From Dioscorea cayenensis subsp. rotundata (Eukaryota > Streptophyta > Magnoliopsida > Dioscoreales > Dioscoreaceae): a stretch of 64,000 nucleotides of DNA. Below the pieces are notes generated by a model. The model did no database searches. It was not told the DNA's origin and worked only from the letters and a program-made list of their open reading frames with translations. The translations under genes were made by a program, and so were the position numbers. Shown piece after piece: positions 34,894 to 48,229 of this stretch; position 1 is the stretch's first letter, and each line of letters starts with the position of its first letter. The DNA lies in the NCBI RefSeq assembly GCF_009730915.1, contig NC_052479.1, forward strand, positions 30,195,610-30,259,609, written 5' to 3'.

Positions 34894-36536
34894 CTTGATA
34901 TTGTGGTTCTCAATTAGAATTAAAATCTAAATTTAATTAGTTAATATGTGAACTATATATAACTATATATATATATGAACTTTTTCTGGTATGTTGTGTA
35001 TGTTCTTTCTTTGTGCACTTGTTATGTAGTCCACTTTTTAGGACATAAATATATATATCATGTGCTTTATGTAAATTTAATTCATTTATATCATAGTTGT
35101 GGTTGAGAATAAGAGCAATATCCATAGCAAAGGTAAGGATTTAAAGACTAAAATAATATTCACTTTTTTAAATTTAATGGATGATAAAGCCGTGACAGTA
35201 GTTGCTTATCTATTTACTTGTGGAATAAATATTTTTGAGAAAAAAAATTGAACATAATTATCTTATTTTTTAAAAAAAGTGTTACCTAATAAAAAAAATG
35301 GTTTGTTGATAATAGTTTAATATTAGTTATTTTTAAATAATTATTTATTTAAATACATATATGAGTATGAATCTCTCATATCATGCATGTGTAAAGATGG
35401 AGTTTGCAATGGCCAAAGACTCATTGTCTATGACTAATGCCCAACTTCAATCTTCTCTCTAATTTCCATGGCCAATTTACATCTGCTTATTTTCTGAGCT
35501 CAGCCCAAAGCCTTTGGCAATTAATACATGATATAAATTTTTTTTGAATTATATGTAATGAATTTCTAAACAGAAATGAGAGAATCAATGGAACAGTGAA
35601 TTCAATACAAGATCATCATCTTCAAACTGTCTTTTCAGATGAAATATAAACCTAATTGTCCAGAAAATCAGTAATCAAATTGGTATATTAACCAAACAAC
35701 AATCCAAACTCAAGTTCTCAATTAAACTTCGTACAATCACAAAATGAAAATAATAAGCCCACAAAGCTGTAGATCAATGAAAAATAAACTAAAAAACAGA
35801 AAAATAATAGGAATCACTTTCCTCCAGCCGGATCACTGAAGAAAATCACCGGAGAGACCAATCAGGCCTAAGAACACTCTTCTTTTTTCTCTGCCTTCTT
35901 TTCCAAGCCCTCACTTCCTTTTTATATCTTTTCTTTGGGAAAAAGCTCTCATAATCTATTTATAGAATACTTATCCTAATGAGTCCCAATAAATCATGAC
36001 ATTATATTATCTCTAAAATAACACTATATAATAATATATGATGTTGTTATGATCATTTCAGTTATTGTACTTTTACTATACACCGGTTAGTAATCCAAGG
36101 TTCTAGAATTTTATTAAATGAGTGGTATGGAAATCAATGTTTTTTTTTCTTCATTTTTTATCTAGGAATTAATTGGTAATTCCTAAAACACAAGTTACAT
36201 AACAAAGTATTGAGCGTTTGGATCTATTTCCATTTCTGTGTTAAACTTGTATCCTTATCTATAAAGATTAAATAAAAAAAAGAATGAAATTCCCTTTGGA
36301 TTCGTATGAAAAAAAATAAGAGTTTGACACCATATATAAAATCCATAGAAACATCGAGGCAAGCATTGTGCTCTAGGAAGCCATAGGGGAAGTTTTGGAG
36401 AGTTGTGATGTTTATACATTCAGCATTCTTCTTCGAGATATTAGTTCTAGTCGAATGCATGTTGAGAAGCTCCCCGGAGGAGTTAAACACACCATCATCA
36501 AATGGGTGAAACCACTAGTTATAAAAAAAAAACATT

Positions 36537-37118
36537 TTTGGGGCGTTTGATTGAATGTAGTTGAAAATGCATTGGATTTATATTTATAAATTCTTATATA
36601 TGAAAATTCAGAAGAGTCAAATTCAATTTTTAGTTGGATGTATTTGTAATGCTGGATCACATAATGTCAGAATTTGTAAATTTGGATTTTAGAAAACGTG
36701 TGTGTTGGTTTGATGTATTTTTACTTTAATTACATATTATGGTCACTCATGGTGAGGTTACCCCATTCTGATATAATAAATAATTAATATATATTATCAA
36801 ATATACATTTTATTTTATGTAAATATAAATTCAAATTTCAAATACTATAAGTAATTAATATAATTATTATATACTTAATTTATTATAAAAAAATAAAAAT
36901 AAAAATATTCATGATTTATTAAAATAATTAATATAATATAATATATCAATTATATATTATATTACTCATATTAATTACACTATAATTATATTTTATTTAT
37001 TATTTATAAAATACTCACTAGTTGGAGTCCAAATTCATCCAAAATCAATGGATAAAGCACTTCCAAATCCAATCTCTTTTTTTAAATCCTCCAAACTAAA
37101 CACTTGATTTGTTTGAAT
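36537..37118. mobile_element. Probable MITE-like element
   Basis: The left end reads GGGGCGTTTGATTGAATG and the right end, reverse-complemented, reads AAGTGTTTAGTTTGGAGGA. Both ends share GTTTRRTTK-type wording common to hAT and PIF-derived plant MITEs. The inside is AT-rich without coding capacity. Exact ends and a target duplication could not be fixed, so this remains tentative. Confidence 0.35.
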
Positions 37119-37138
37119 CATGTATTTCCAACTAATCG

Positions 37139-37140
<2 letters not shown>

Positions 37141-37181
<41 letters not shown>

Positions 37182-37182
37182 T
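37141..37182. repeat. TTA microsatellite
   Basis: About 14 uninterrupted TTA/TAT units in AT-rich spacer DNA. Confidence 0.9.
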
Positions 37183-38102
37183 TTCAAATTGTATAACATC
37201 ACATTTTATGATTATCATACAAAGGACAAGTAATTTGAAAAACTATTTTGTAAAAATATGAAAATTGAAATATTGTTATTTTTCTATTATTCATAATTTT
37301 TTAAATATGCTAATGATTTAAGGTAGATTAAATGACAACTCCTTTAATCAAACTCTTGGAGTATATGAGAGTTAGATGTTAGTGCACAAGAATACAAAAC
37401 TTAACCAAAAGTAGAATAGATAACTGTCTAATTGGATCCATTATTTTGATTATTACCTTTTATATTACTCTTGATTGTTATCTCTTGTCTATTAAAAATA
37501 AATAAATAAACTATAATTTCATTAATTTAAAATCAAAATATCCCTCAATTGGTTAAAATATAGAGTTATAAGCATAGATCCATTTCTCTCTGCTTATATA
37601 GTGTATTTTTGTTTTTTTTTTAATAGAGTTGTTTTAATGATTTCAAAACCAAAATAATTTTTCTTTATTATTTCATTGATAAAACCATAAGTGTCACTCA
37701 TATATCATCTATTTCATCACTCATATATTCCACAATAAATAAAAATGTCAATTGTGAGAAAGTTAAAAGATATGATTTGAAAGGTGCATACAAATTAAAA
37801 AAAGACTTTATTAATGAATCCTACCAAAACTAAAAAGCAATATAGCAATGAATCAATTAACACAGTAATTCACATTCTCAAATCAATCATCCTTAACACC
37901 TTACCAACTACTCCACAAAAACAAAGAAGTAAAAAAAAAATGAAAAGAAAAAGAAAAAGAGGTGTGATATTGACTTCCCTTTTAAGCTCCATCTCCATTA
38001 ATGCCCACTTTGATCTCATTCTAGCTAAGATAATATACTATCCATATCTTCAATTCATCTTTTTCATGGTCTAATGGTGAGTCCAATCAAGTCCTCAAAA
38101 CT

Positions 38103-38110
38103 TATATAAA
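38103..38110 (+). promoter_or_regulatory. TATA box of the RLCK gene
   Basis: TATATAAA lies 178 bases before the ATG at 38288. This would give a leader of about 145 bases. Inferred from position. Confidence 0.45.
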
Positions 38111-38287
38111 GTTAAAGTTCTCTAATTAATGACTGATTTCATGGTCACACATGCTTTGTCTTCAACACCAAGATAAACTCAATGGCCCTCCACACAACCT
38201 TTGCTTCATTTCTAAATAACCACCAACCTTATCATTATATCACTCTTGTATAACTACTTCTCACTAGCTAGTCATTAGTTTCAAGCC

Positions 38288-39309
38288 ATGGATTCATTGG
38301 AGGAGTGTTCTCTTGTTACTAAGATTCTTGTTGGTGTTTCACTTGAAGAGAAGAAGACAAGCATTGACCTTCTCTCTTGGGCCGTCACTGTTGCCGCTCA
38401 TCCTAATGACACCATTGTTGCTCTTCATGTTCTTGGTTTGTATCTCACTTTTCGGCTTTTATTTTTTTAACATATATATGCATAGTTGAGTATGTTATTT
38501 GAAAATTATAAATACCTCTTTAAGTTAACAAATTTTTAATGATGTCTTTAAATATAAATATCTCGTTTTTTTAGTATTTTATAAGTTCATTTTTGCTTTT
38601 TCATTATCTTGGTTTGTATCTCACTTTTTGACTTCCTTTTGATTATATACATAGTTGAGTATATTATTTCAAACCTATAAATACCTATTTAAAATGACAA
38701 ATTTTCAGTGCAGTCTTTAAATATAAATATCTCGCTTATTCGTATTTTATAATTATACTTATCATGTTCGCTGTTGCTCTATGTTCTTGGCTTATATCTC
38801 ACTTTTCGGTTTAATATCTTTTGCATATATACAAAATTGCCTATGTTAGCTCCAAAAAGTAATTATATTTCTTTAAGTTTAGCAAAATTTCAAATGTTAA
38901 GTATAAATATCTCATAATTTCAAATTTTATAATTATCTATATACTTGCACTTATATGTATATTAAAGATTTTAAATATGAGAGAATTAGAAGACGCATGT
39001 TTTACATGATAAAAAATCTAAGTGATTTTTACTTGAATTATTAGTTGGTAAAGATGAGAAGAGAATTGACAAGATTAAATTACGCCAAGCCAAGGCTAGT
39101 GTAATTTCTATGCTTGCAAATTTTGCCGATGTTTGCCAAGATAAACAAGTAAAATTAGAAGCGAAGATCAAGATTGCCTCAAGCATTGCTAAGGGACTCG
39201 TTGATGAGTCTTGGCTAATCAATGCTAACTTCCTCCTCATTGGCACTTCAAGAAACTCTTCTTTGAGGTATTTATATAATAAAACTATTAGTCGCATATC
39301 GATTAATCT

Positions 39310-39347
<38 letters not shown>

Positions 39348-41516
39348 TAGAATATATAATTTTTTTTTTGTAATATTTCGCTAGGAGCTCATTTGAAATC
39401 ACAAGGTATTGCTTCAAAAATGCTCCCGAGTCTTGTTTGGTGATAGCAATTGGAACACAAGGTCGTTCTAAAAATTATACCGAAGATAAAGGTTTGTGTT
39501 TCAATTAGCATATAATTATTAAATTTAAACCAAACATATATTATTTGAACTTAGTTTGATTTTTAGCAGAAAATCATCAACAACAAAAGCTTTTTAGTTC
39601 AAAATTAGTGAGAGAGAACTCATCGAGCACAATTAGTTCTATTTCTAAGAGAGAAAGCATCGGTGAAAAGAGCTCGCCAAGAGGTGTTCTAGATTGTGCC
39701 GAAGCAATTCTTGAGGAATGTTCAAGTCCATCAAGCAATGAGAATACTAGTAATAGCCGCACAAATATTTGGCGTCGTCTTTCCACTGTCAAGCTCTTTC
39801 TTCCATTCTTTCGTGTCGATGATAATGGAAAAGAAACAGATTATGAATACTCATCCAACAAAGCCCAACTCCGGCCTTCTTGGCGTTGCTTTAACTTTGA
39901 TGAGATCTCACAAGCTACTAATGACTTCCACGCGGGTAAAATCCACAAATTTACATATATTTAAAAATAAAAAGTTCAATATAGTCTTTTAACTAAATTC
40001 TTTTATTCATTTTAGTGGATAAGACACCTATAACAAAGTTATTTAGTTCAAAACAAACGATGAACTCTAATTTTAATAGTCCCACATCGATTAATTAAAT
40101 GTTTGCATGATTTTTAGATAATATTGTCGGAAGAGGGGGTTATGCCGAGGTATATAAAGGAACACTAAGTAATGGACAAAGTGTGGCGGTAAAAAGATTG
40201 GCTAAATGCAATGAAGATGACCACAAAGTGAAGGAATTCCTAACAGAGTTGGGCATCATTGGGCATGTTTTCCATCCCAATACTGCCTACTTGTTAGGAT
40301 GTTGCATTGAAAATGGGCTTCATCTCATCTTTGATTTTTATCCTAACGGAACTCTGGCTTCTGCTTTACATGGTAATAGTCTCATATTAGTTAATTTAGT
40401 AAATATTTATCTTTATTTTAATTTTATTGATTAAATTTTACAGGAAGAAACTTAAAGGTTCTCGAATGGTCTGTGAGATACCGGATTACCATCGGTATCG
40501 CTAGAGGTTTGAATTATCTTCACCGATGTTGCAAACGCCGAATAATTCATCGTGATATTAAAGCGTCCAATGTTCTTCTCGGAGCAGATTTCGAACCTCA
40601 AGTAATAATACTAATAATCTCATGCAAATTAATTAATTAATTAATTAATTAAATGATTGCTAAAAGATGATATTTGAATATTGTTAAAATAGATTTCTGA
40701 TTTTGGGCTTGCAAAATGGCTTCCAAGGCAATGGACTCATCACTCTGTCACTCCAATTGAAGGCACATTTGGGTAAACAATTAAATGCTAAAAAATATAT
40801 ATATAAATAAATATATATTATATAATTGAAAATTTTTAATATGATTAAATTGAGCAGGTACTTAGCACCAGAATATTTCATGCATGGAATTGTTGATGAG
40901 AAAACTGATGTTTATGCATTTGGAGTTCTTCTTTTGGAGATTGTTACTGGCAGGAGACCTGTGGATTCATCAAGACAAAGCTTGATTTTGTGGGTCAGTT
41001 TTTTTAAAAAAAAATTTTAATTATATTAAAAATTATAACCTTTATTTATTTATTTATTTTATTAAATAGGCAAAGCCATTGATAGAAGTTGGGGATGTGA
41101 CTCAATTGGTAGATCCAAAACTTGGGGATCAATATGACAAACATCAAGTTGAGAGATTAATTCTTATTGCCTCTTATTGTATCAGACAATCCTCTGTTTG
41201 GCGTCCCACCATGAATGAGGTATCACTTTTTTATTATTAATAATTTATATATATATATATATATAAATAATAAGTTTTATAAATATATATATATTTAGCT
41301 TTTTAAAAAATAGAAACATTTGATGATAGATGTTAGATCATGAACTAATGGTCATAATTTATAAGGATGATGTGCAGACATACTATTAATTTTCTATATT
41401 TTTAATACCGTTAAATATTATTATTAGATATTGTATATGAATGGATAGTAACCGTTAAATTTATATCTAACATTTACTAGGGCATTTTTACGTCCATAGA
41501 AAATGCACTCATATGG

Positions 41517-41549
<33 letters not shown>

Positions 41550-42265
41550 TACATATGAGGGGTATGTGAGGTATATATATTATTTTTTAAAAATGTTACT
41601 TTAAATTATTAAACAATGAGGAAACTACTATAAAATACCTTAAAAATTATATTTATTTATATATCTTGTAAAATTGTTATGATTAATAGTGAATTTATAA
41701 ATTTTATAAAGTATAAATTTTTTTATTTTTAAAATTAAATAAAATGAACACAATAAACTATTTAAGTTGTTTACAAAGGTCGCTTAATAATTGATTATGA
41801 GTTTGAATTATTATACACGTGAAAAATACTGCTAAGAAAGTCTTTCTTATAATAAGTACTTCATTATGAAATGATTTAAAACATATGGTTCCTATAAAAC
41901 CATACGTCAAAGACTTGAACAAAAACTATTTAAATAATCTGTAACCATAGAGATATATAAACAAACAAAAATAATTTACATGTAATTTTTATAAAAAAAA
42001 ATGAGTATATAAATTATTATGCATTATTGCAATTAAAAAAAAATATTGTAATTTCAGCTATAGTTGGTAAACTAAATCATATATTTTTTAAATGATAATT
42101 GATAATGTTTTTTTTTTATTATTGTCATATTCAATGAATTGATAGGTGCTAGAGCTCTTAATGGATGAGATTGATGAGTCTGGTGTAGCTGAGAGTTGGA
42201 GGATTGAAGAAGAATGCCCCAATGAATTGGATGAGTGTTCCATGGATGACTACTTCTCCAATTAA
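38288..42265 (+). CDS. Receptor-like cytoplasmic kinase with USP domain, RLCK VI type
   Basis: Ser/Thr kinase without extracellular domain. Exons are 38288-38435, 39045-39267, 39385-39491, 39567-39935, 40118-40372, 40444-40601, 40693-40772, 40858-40993, 41070-41219 and 42146-42265; phases agree and give 581 aa. Residues about 10-155 form a universal-stress-protein domain ([26 protein letters not shown]). A Ser-rich linker of about 100 residues follows, then [11 protein letters not shown] and the kinase (about 285-540): glycine loop [16 protein letters not shown] lysine, HRDIKASN catalytic loop, ISDFGLAKW metal site, [10 protein letters not shown] activation segment and a [18 protein letters not shown] helix. 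All catalytic residues are present. USP plus this kinase wording identifies the RLCK VI group, some of which bind Rop GTPases. Intron 9 (41220-42145) holds a small TA-flanked repeat. Confidence 0.93.
41290..41515. mobile_element. Short TA-flanked MITE-like insertion in RLCK intron 9
   Basis: About 225 bases lying between two TA runs (41247-41265 and 41516-41540). The ends show partial inverted similarity: GATGTTAGATCATGAACTAATGGT on the left resembles the complement of ACCGTTAAATTTATATCTAACATT on the right. No coding capacity. Similar pieces occur near 47450, 49080 and 53880. Confidence 0.35.
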
Positions 42266-43613
42266 ATTTTTATATTTATTATTATTATTATTATTATTTC
42301 TTTTTTTTTTAAATTAATATTTCATTTTCTGTATTTATTGTGCTAATTTTGTTTGTGGGTAGAGAAAGGCAGAGAGACACTTTCATTTGTGTTGTCATTC
42401 TCTCAAGTTGGTTGGATTTTTAGTGTGGTGGGGACTCTTAACCATGCATACATGGTTGAGAAATTTGGGGTTTTTTTTTTTAATTTATTTAAATTTTGTT
42501 TTATTTTGTTTTGTTTTGTCAATGGCATTATTACTTGTTGTCTGGTTTTTTGGATAACTATTGAAATTTTTCAAATTTTTAAATCACTTTTTTTTTAATT
42601 GAAATATTGCATATGATTTCTCAAAATTAATGTGAAATGTTAAGTTTCCTCACACAGCAAGAAAGAAGTGTATTTTATTGAATAAAAATGTCACATTACA
42701 TGAATAAATATAAAATAGAGAAAAAAAAAAATCAAAGACAGATAAATTAAATTCTTCATTTTCTTTATTGCTATATGGGTAAAAAGAAAAAATGATAAAC
42801 TAAATTCTGTCATATAATTGAGTAAATTTTTTGATAAAAATTTTTTAGATTTATTTTTCTTTTTTACCACCTTTCACTTGGAGTGTTTCTATCTTTTCTC
42901 TTATAATCAATACATCATAATTGATCTAACAACACCTCTCCATTTTATCGACTTATTTTAATCCTATTAAAGATATTTTTTATAAATGTCTTGGCTTTTA
43001 AATTATTTATTATAGCCGAGACAACAAAAATTTCTGCTTATTTCTTTTATTATATCAAAAAAAAAAACTCCTATTTAATGTGAAAAACAAATGGTGGAAA
43101 TTTTTTTCTTAATTTTGAAAGCTTGAGAAAACTCAGAAAAGGCATGATTATCAACTCAAATCAAAATGACTTTTTTAAACATAATAATAAACAATCAGTA
43201 TTATTGATTAATTTAGTGAATTATTTTTTTTTAATAAATCCCCGTAATTATTCGAGAAGAATCCACACATTCAGAACCAAACATATTTAAATACATAAAT
43301 AATTAATTAAGTTACAAATAAAACAAATAAAAAAAAAGAAAAACAATATTAAAAGTCTATTAACTAGGAACTCGTTTCCCATAAAACAAAACTAGTTGCA
43401 TACATGATACATTAAAACGTTTCCCATTCTGGTCCCCAAAAAAGCCCAGAAATTAAAAAAAAAAAAAAACTCGTTTTTCCAACGAGTAAAATAACTAAGC
43501 ATAATTTACAGAATTATTAAAATAACAAAAAAAAAATTATATATATAAAAACAGAGAGAGCGAGAGATCCAGATCCAGATCCAGATCTCATCCAACGGTT
43601 GAGATCATTTTGA
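42266..43613. other. Spacer between convergent RLCK and COL genes
   Basis: AT-rich DNA between the 3' ends of two convergent genes, so both 3' UTRs should lie here. A short tandem AGATCC repeat (43565-43587) is just beyond the COL stop codon. Nothing else was recognised. Confidence 0.6.
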
Positions 43614-44741
43614 TTAAAAGGAAGGAACAACGCCATAGCCGGGATCGATCATGAAGGCGGTAGAGGCGACGCCGGCGCCGGAGCCGGAGGAGAAGATGGG
43701 ATCGATCTCCGTCTCGATCTCCGATCGCTTAGCGAAGCGGCCCTTGATCCGTGGCCGTGTCTCGGCGTAGGCCTTGCGAGATGCGTAGCGGATCGTCTTC
43801 TCGAACCTCCGAGTCTTGCGCTTCTCTCGGTACCGCATCACTCTCGCCTCTCGATCCATCGCCACCACCGCCGCCGATGGCCTCCCTGCGCTTCCGTAAG
43901 GGTTGGTCACATCCGCCATCGCGTTCCCGTTCCCGTCCGGCACCACTCCCACCTCCGACGATGATACCTGCTTCGATTTCATCATAGAGATCAACAACCA
44001 TCCGAGTTTTCATAGATCTAGAGCTACAGAGAAAGAGAGAAAGAGAGAGAGGATTACGCTGTGGCTGAAGGAGTGGGTGGTGTTGTAGCTACTATAAGAA
44101 GCCTTGGCCCGGGTGAAATCAAGCTCGATGCATCCATCCGTGGCGAGAACCGGCGGAGCACCGCCGGAGCCACCAATTACCTTCGTCTGCACCGGCACGA
44201 CGCTATCCATCACCGGAGCGGCATAATCGAAATCCAGGTACGGATCTACATCCCCAAATAGCATCTCCATCCCCTTATGATTAGGGTTAGGGTTAGGGTT
44301 TGGTAAGATCCAAGACGCGGCCTCGGCTTCTTCAGCAGCGGCAGCGGTGGGGTCGACGGCGACAGCGTCGTCATCGTCGTCGGAGGGTTTGAAGAGGAGG
44401 GTTTTGGTGGCTGGGAAGTCGAAGAAGGGGACGATGGGTGAGCGCTCGTGACGGCGAGCGAGGGGGTTGGCGGAGTGGATGTCGGCGTCGCAGGCGGCGC
44501 AGAGCGCCGCCGCGTCGGCCTTGCAGGTGACGGCGGCGGGAGCTTGCTCGCAAACCTCGCAAACCCAAACACGCTCGTGCCGGGACGCGACACGGTTCGC
44601 CCCGTGCACACGCGCATCGCACGTGCCGCAGAGGAACGCCGAATCTGCTCTACAGTAGATCAGAGCCGGTGATCCCCTGCACGTGTCACACGCTCGTCCG
44701 TTCATTCCCCAGTAGCTCTTCTCCTCCGCTTCACTCGCCAT
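43614..44741 (-). CDS. COL: CONSTANS-like B-box zinc finger transcription factor
   Basis: Nuclear transcription regulator of the BBX family, group I (two B-boxes plus CCT). Two exons, 44741-44058 and 43967-43614, give 345 aa. B-box 1 spans about residues 18-56 (CDTC, CRAD, CGTC, H46, H55) and B-box 2 about 61-99 (CEVC, CKAD, CAAC, H89, H98); all zinc ligands are present. The middle is acidic and contains a run of alternating Pro and Asn. The CCT domain is at 267-309 ([34 protein letters not shown]), preceded by VGVVPDG, the end motif that binds COP1 in relatives. The intron falls just before that motif, as usual in the family. It looks closer to COL3/4/5 than to CONSTANS itself. Coding DNA is strongly GC-rich. 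Confidence 0.94.
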
Positions 44742-44747
44742 TCAAAA

Positions 44748-44776
44748 CTCTTTCTTTCTTTCTTTCTTTCTTTCTT
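44748..44776. repeat. TTTC microsatellite in COL 5' UTR
   Basis: About seven CTTT/TTTC units begin seven bases upstream of the COL start codon, reading as GAAA on the coding strand. Confidence 0.85.
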
Positions 44777-44862
44777 GTGTGAAGTGGTTGGTTGGAGTCT
44801 GGGGTCTAAGTGCTTGTTCTTCTACTTCATTGGTTTATGAGAAGAGGAATGGGATAGAGGGA

Positions 44863-44868
44863 CACGTG
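44863..44868 (-). promoter_or_regulatory. G-box in COL promoter
   Basis: CACGTG within GACACGTGGC, 122 bases upstream of the COL ATG, with a CCAAT box (minus strand) between them at about 44829-44833. A second G-box lies at 45079-45084. G-boxes near light-regulated BBX genes are bound by HY5 and PIF factors; that use here is inference. Confidence 0.5.
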
Positions 44869-45405
44869 GCACTACGAGAGCCATGAAAAAGGGTGATTTT
44901 TTTAATAAGTTAGGAGAAATTACAGATCTGCCACGCGCTTAGCTGTCCCAATAGATAGATGGTGGTGAGAGTGGGTCCCATTTTGAAAGAAGAAAACTTG
45001 TCCTACGCTGGATGGGTTTGACAACGAAACTTAATTAATTTAATATTAGAGAAAGGTTGTGTGGGGGAGGGTGACTGACACGTGTTGGTCTTGATGTCAG
45101 TATCTCACCTGTGAAGATACCCTACTTGCCGGTTTCGTGTTGGTCTTGACTCTTGCCCCGCTAATCTAATACTCTTCCTATTCATAATTTTAATAATTAA
45201 ATAAAATTAAACAAAAATTAAAAGCAAATAAAAATAATATAATATAGTTTGATTTATGAAATATTTTCTAGACCTACAAATAATAGGGCTTTAATTACCT
45301 TTATGTGTCTAGTCCATTATTATTCCTTGACATTTTTTTTGAGAGTTGGTGTTTGTTAATATATATGGTTAGTGTTGATTTTTTTAAAAATATAAAATAT
45401 ATATG

Positions 45406-45407
<2 letters not shown>

Positions 45408-45454
<47 letters not shown>
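45408..45454. repeat. AAT microsatellite
   Basis: About 15 uninterrupted AAT units. Confidence 0.9.
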
Positions 45455-46546
45455 GGTAAAGTACAAAACTGAAAATGAATTAGAAAAAGACTAAACTGGT
45501 TGTACTTGGTTTGGTTTTTTTTTAATAAATATTTTAGAATCAAAGTATTACTTCAAGTTTAATATTTTTTTACTTAGTTAAAATTTTTAAAATTCATACT
45601 AATATTTAAAAAAAATAATGATTAATTTATATAAATAATAATATATTCTAAAGAAAATTGACTAAGATAACGAACTTAGAATATTTGATTAGACCATGTG
45701 TTACTGTGTCAGTATGACAATTAAAACAAATCACTTTACTTGATGTAAATATTAAAAAATTTATAAAAAAAAGTTATATAAGAAATTAAATCACTGTTGC
45801 TCATAAGTAGCCGTTCATTGACTAAACCGGATTTGTTATTTCACTACATTTTCAATTTCATGATTTATAATTATACTATAATATGAAATTCATTGTTTTT
45901 TCAATTACAGCTAACTAAAAGCACCCTTAGACTATTATGGCAATCTTAAGCCCACAAAATTACATAATATTTACAATTAGAACTAATATGAATTATCAAA
46001 CTAATATAATTTTGTTAGAAAAAAAAATACTTGATTTAACTTGGAAACAAGGCAACATGTAATGTTTGATGAGACATTTAGATGTAGAATTGTTGATATT
46101 ATAATATCTAAAAAATCACAAAATGGCAAAATTAAATTAATACATAAATAAATAGAGAGATTTCTGCCATCCAGATAACAGACAAGGAAGTATAGCAATA
46201 GCTTTAAAAAATAGTAGTAGGGAATGTGCTGAAATCACTTAACATGATGACTCATCTATAAACTTGGCCATTTGCCATTGCTTTGTACATACCAGTGAGT
46301 TATGAGTTGCCTTTGAGAGATTCATGCATTTATTTCATGCATTTATTTTAATTTATTTATTTTTTATTAGAAATGCTAATGATTTCACATGAGCACATAT
46401 GATCTAAATTGTTTTTTTTTACATGAAAGTAAGAATTCTAATGGTTAATAATGGATAATGAGGTTAGGTATGAGTAGAACACTTCTTTTGGTTATTTTTA
46501 GTTTTTGTAATTCTTTGTGAACATGTTAATAATGTCATGGGAAAAC

Positions 46547-46582
<36 letters not shown>

Positions 46583-47439
46583 CTATTTTTATTTTATTAA
46601 AATAAGATAAATTTCATCAATGCCAGTTAATGTAGGGTGAAAACCTTAGTTGATTGGTGTTAATGTGTGTCAAGTATAAAAACTTAAACATGATTTTCAA
46701 ATTTAAAAGAGGAATGTACACAATTACTTAAACAAAAAGGGCAGGTATGTATTTGGATATAAATGATAAAATTTTAGGGCTTTAGCAGTTGTAGTTTGAA
46801 AAACATAGTCTTTGCATAAATCAAAAAGTTCTACGGAAATGACCATTAGGATCATGATTTATCAATAGTGGTCTGCTTGCTGTTGCATGAGTGTTTTCCA
46901 ATTCAACGGAATATTGTCCCTTTTTTTTATTCCCTAATTTAATGCTAATTTAGTTTTTTTTATTTATAAATACATGACAAAAGCTCCCAATTTAAAGAAA
47001 AATTAAAAAGCATGCATAGATGTAAAGTTAGTATTTTAATACACATGTATTTTCACTTTGTGTTACTTTGAAACTTGATTTTTGGTTTTTTTTAAATAAG
47101 TATTTTATGTAAAGAATTTATTGTCAATAGACTAAAAGAGTGTTGGTGTTAATTTAGTCCTTAATAATTAAAAACAAATCAATAAAATAAAACTCAAATA
47201 TTCTATATACTTGAAAATGTTATAAATTTTACATAAATTCCAAGTTATCATAAGGAAGGTTTTTAATTTTATTATTTTTTAATAAATATAAATAAATCAC
47301 AATTTTTATCATTATTAGAGGTAATTTAATTCTCAAAATTTTTAATTAAGAGATAGATGAGTTATCAATCGCCTATCATCACTATTATTAGAAATCGTTT
47401 AACTTTCAATCTTTTAACTACAAAACATATAAGTTATCA

Positions 47440-47600
47440 ATGTTCCGAACAGTAATTACTGTTTATATACTGTTCCTAACAGTAATTACTGTTATATTAC
47501 TATAGTATATAATGTTCATCAATGTTAGCCGTTGGATCTGATAATGGACATCCATAGATTTTTTATCTATGGACGTCGATTGGTCCTCTATATATATATA
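47440..47600. mobile_element. MITE-like fragment ending in a TA run
   Basis: Two near copies of AACAGTAATTACTGTTATA are followed by GTTAGCCGTTGGATCTGATAA and a strong hairpin (47551-47571), then a TA run. The CGTTGGATC wording recurs at about 53932. No coding capacity; ends not fixed. Confidence 0.35.
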
Positions 47601-47698
47601 TATATGAAAAACTCAAAAATATTAGAATCAATTTTTTATATTCATCCATCTTTAATTACTGTTTAGTATCAAGCAGACATCTTTTATAATATATAGAA

Positions 47699-47986
47699 GG
47701 TTTAATTGTCTTATAGGTCCCTCTAATTTTGTATTTTCTGCCTTATTAATCTTTTAATATTTTTAAATATAATTAAGTCTTCATATTTGGTCGAATTAAA
47801 TCAATTTAATCGAAAATAATATTTTTAGGTACAATTAAATCCTTATAATTTATATTTGATCATTTACACCGCGGACTAGAACGATCCACTTCGACTAAAT
47901 ATGATAATTTAATTATGTCTAAAAATATTACAAATATTATAAGGTAAAAAGTACATAATTATATGGACCTCGATAATAATTAAATC
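47699..47986. mobile_element. Foldback element with long inverted arms
   Basis: Bases 47699-47795 and the reverse complement of 47890-47986 align along about 97 bases with roughly three quarters identity by eye. Shared words include TTTAATT, ATAATT, AGGTCC, ATTTTGTA/ATTATGTA, CCTTAT, AATATTTTTA and CATATTTGGTCGAA/CATATTTAGTCGAA. A spacer of about 94 bases separates the arms. There is no coding capacity. A target duplication is not evident. Confidence 0.65.
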
Positions 47987-48229
47987 TATCAAAATCTTCA
48001 AATTTATAATTATATATATATATATATAAATTTAAAAAATGGGGATTAGCTTCAAAACTTAATATGACGGGATAGCAGCAGGGGCACTAGTGTGGGGCCC
48101 CCCACTTTCTTGTTCTTATCACTAAATGCATGAGCATATAAATATATATAAATATATATATATATGCCTCATTTTCATAACCAATGGGAACCCTTTGACT
48201 TCACTACCTTTTCATCCCCTCCACTTATT

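Larger units (their letters stand above)
34894..38287. other. AT-rich intergenic spacer
   Basis: No coding region was found. It contains a leader-like stretch on the minus strand (35560-36010), a probable MITE (36537-37118), a TTA microsatellite (37141-37182) and the promoter of the downstream kinase gene, with TATATAAA at 38103-38110. Confidence 0.6.
44885..47698. other. AT-rich intergenic spacer
   Basis: No gene was recognised. It contains a second G-box near 45079, an AAT microsatellite (45408-45454), a TA run (about 46550-46577), and near 47440-47600 a piece with repeated ACAGTAATTACTGT and the hairpin CCATAGATTTTTTATCTATGG (47551-47571). Confidence 0.6.
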
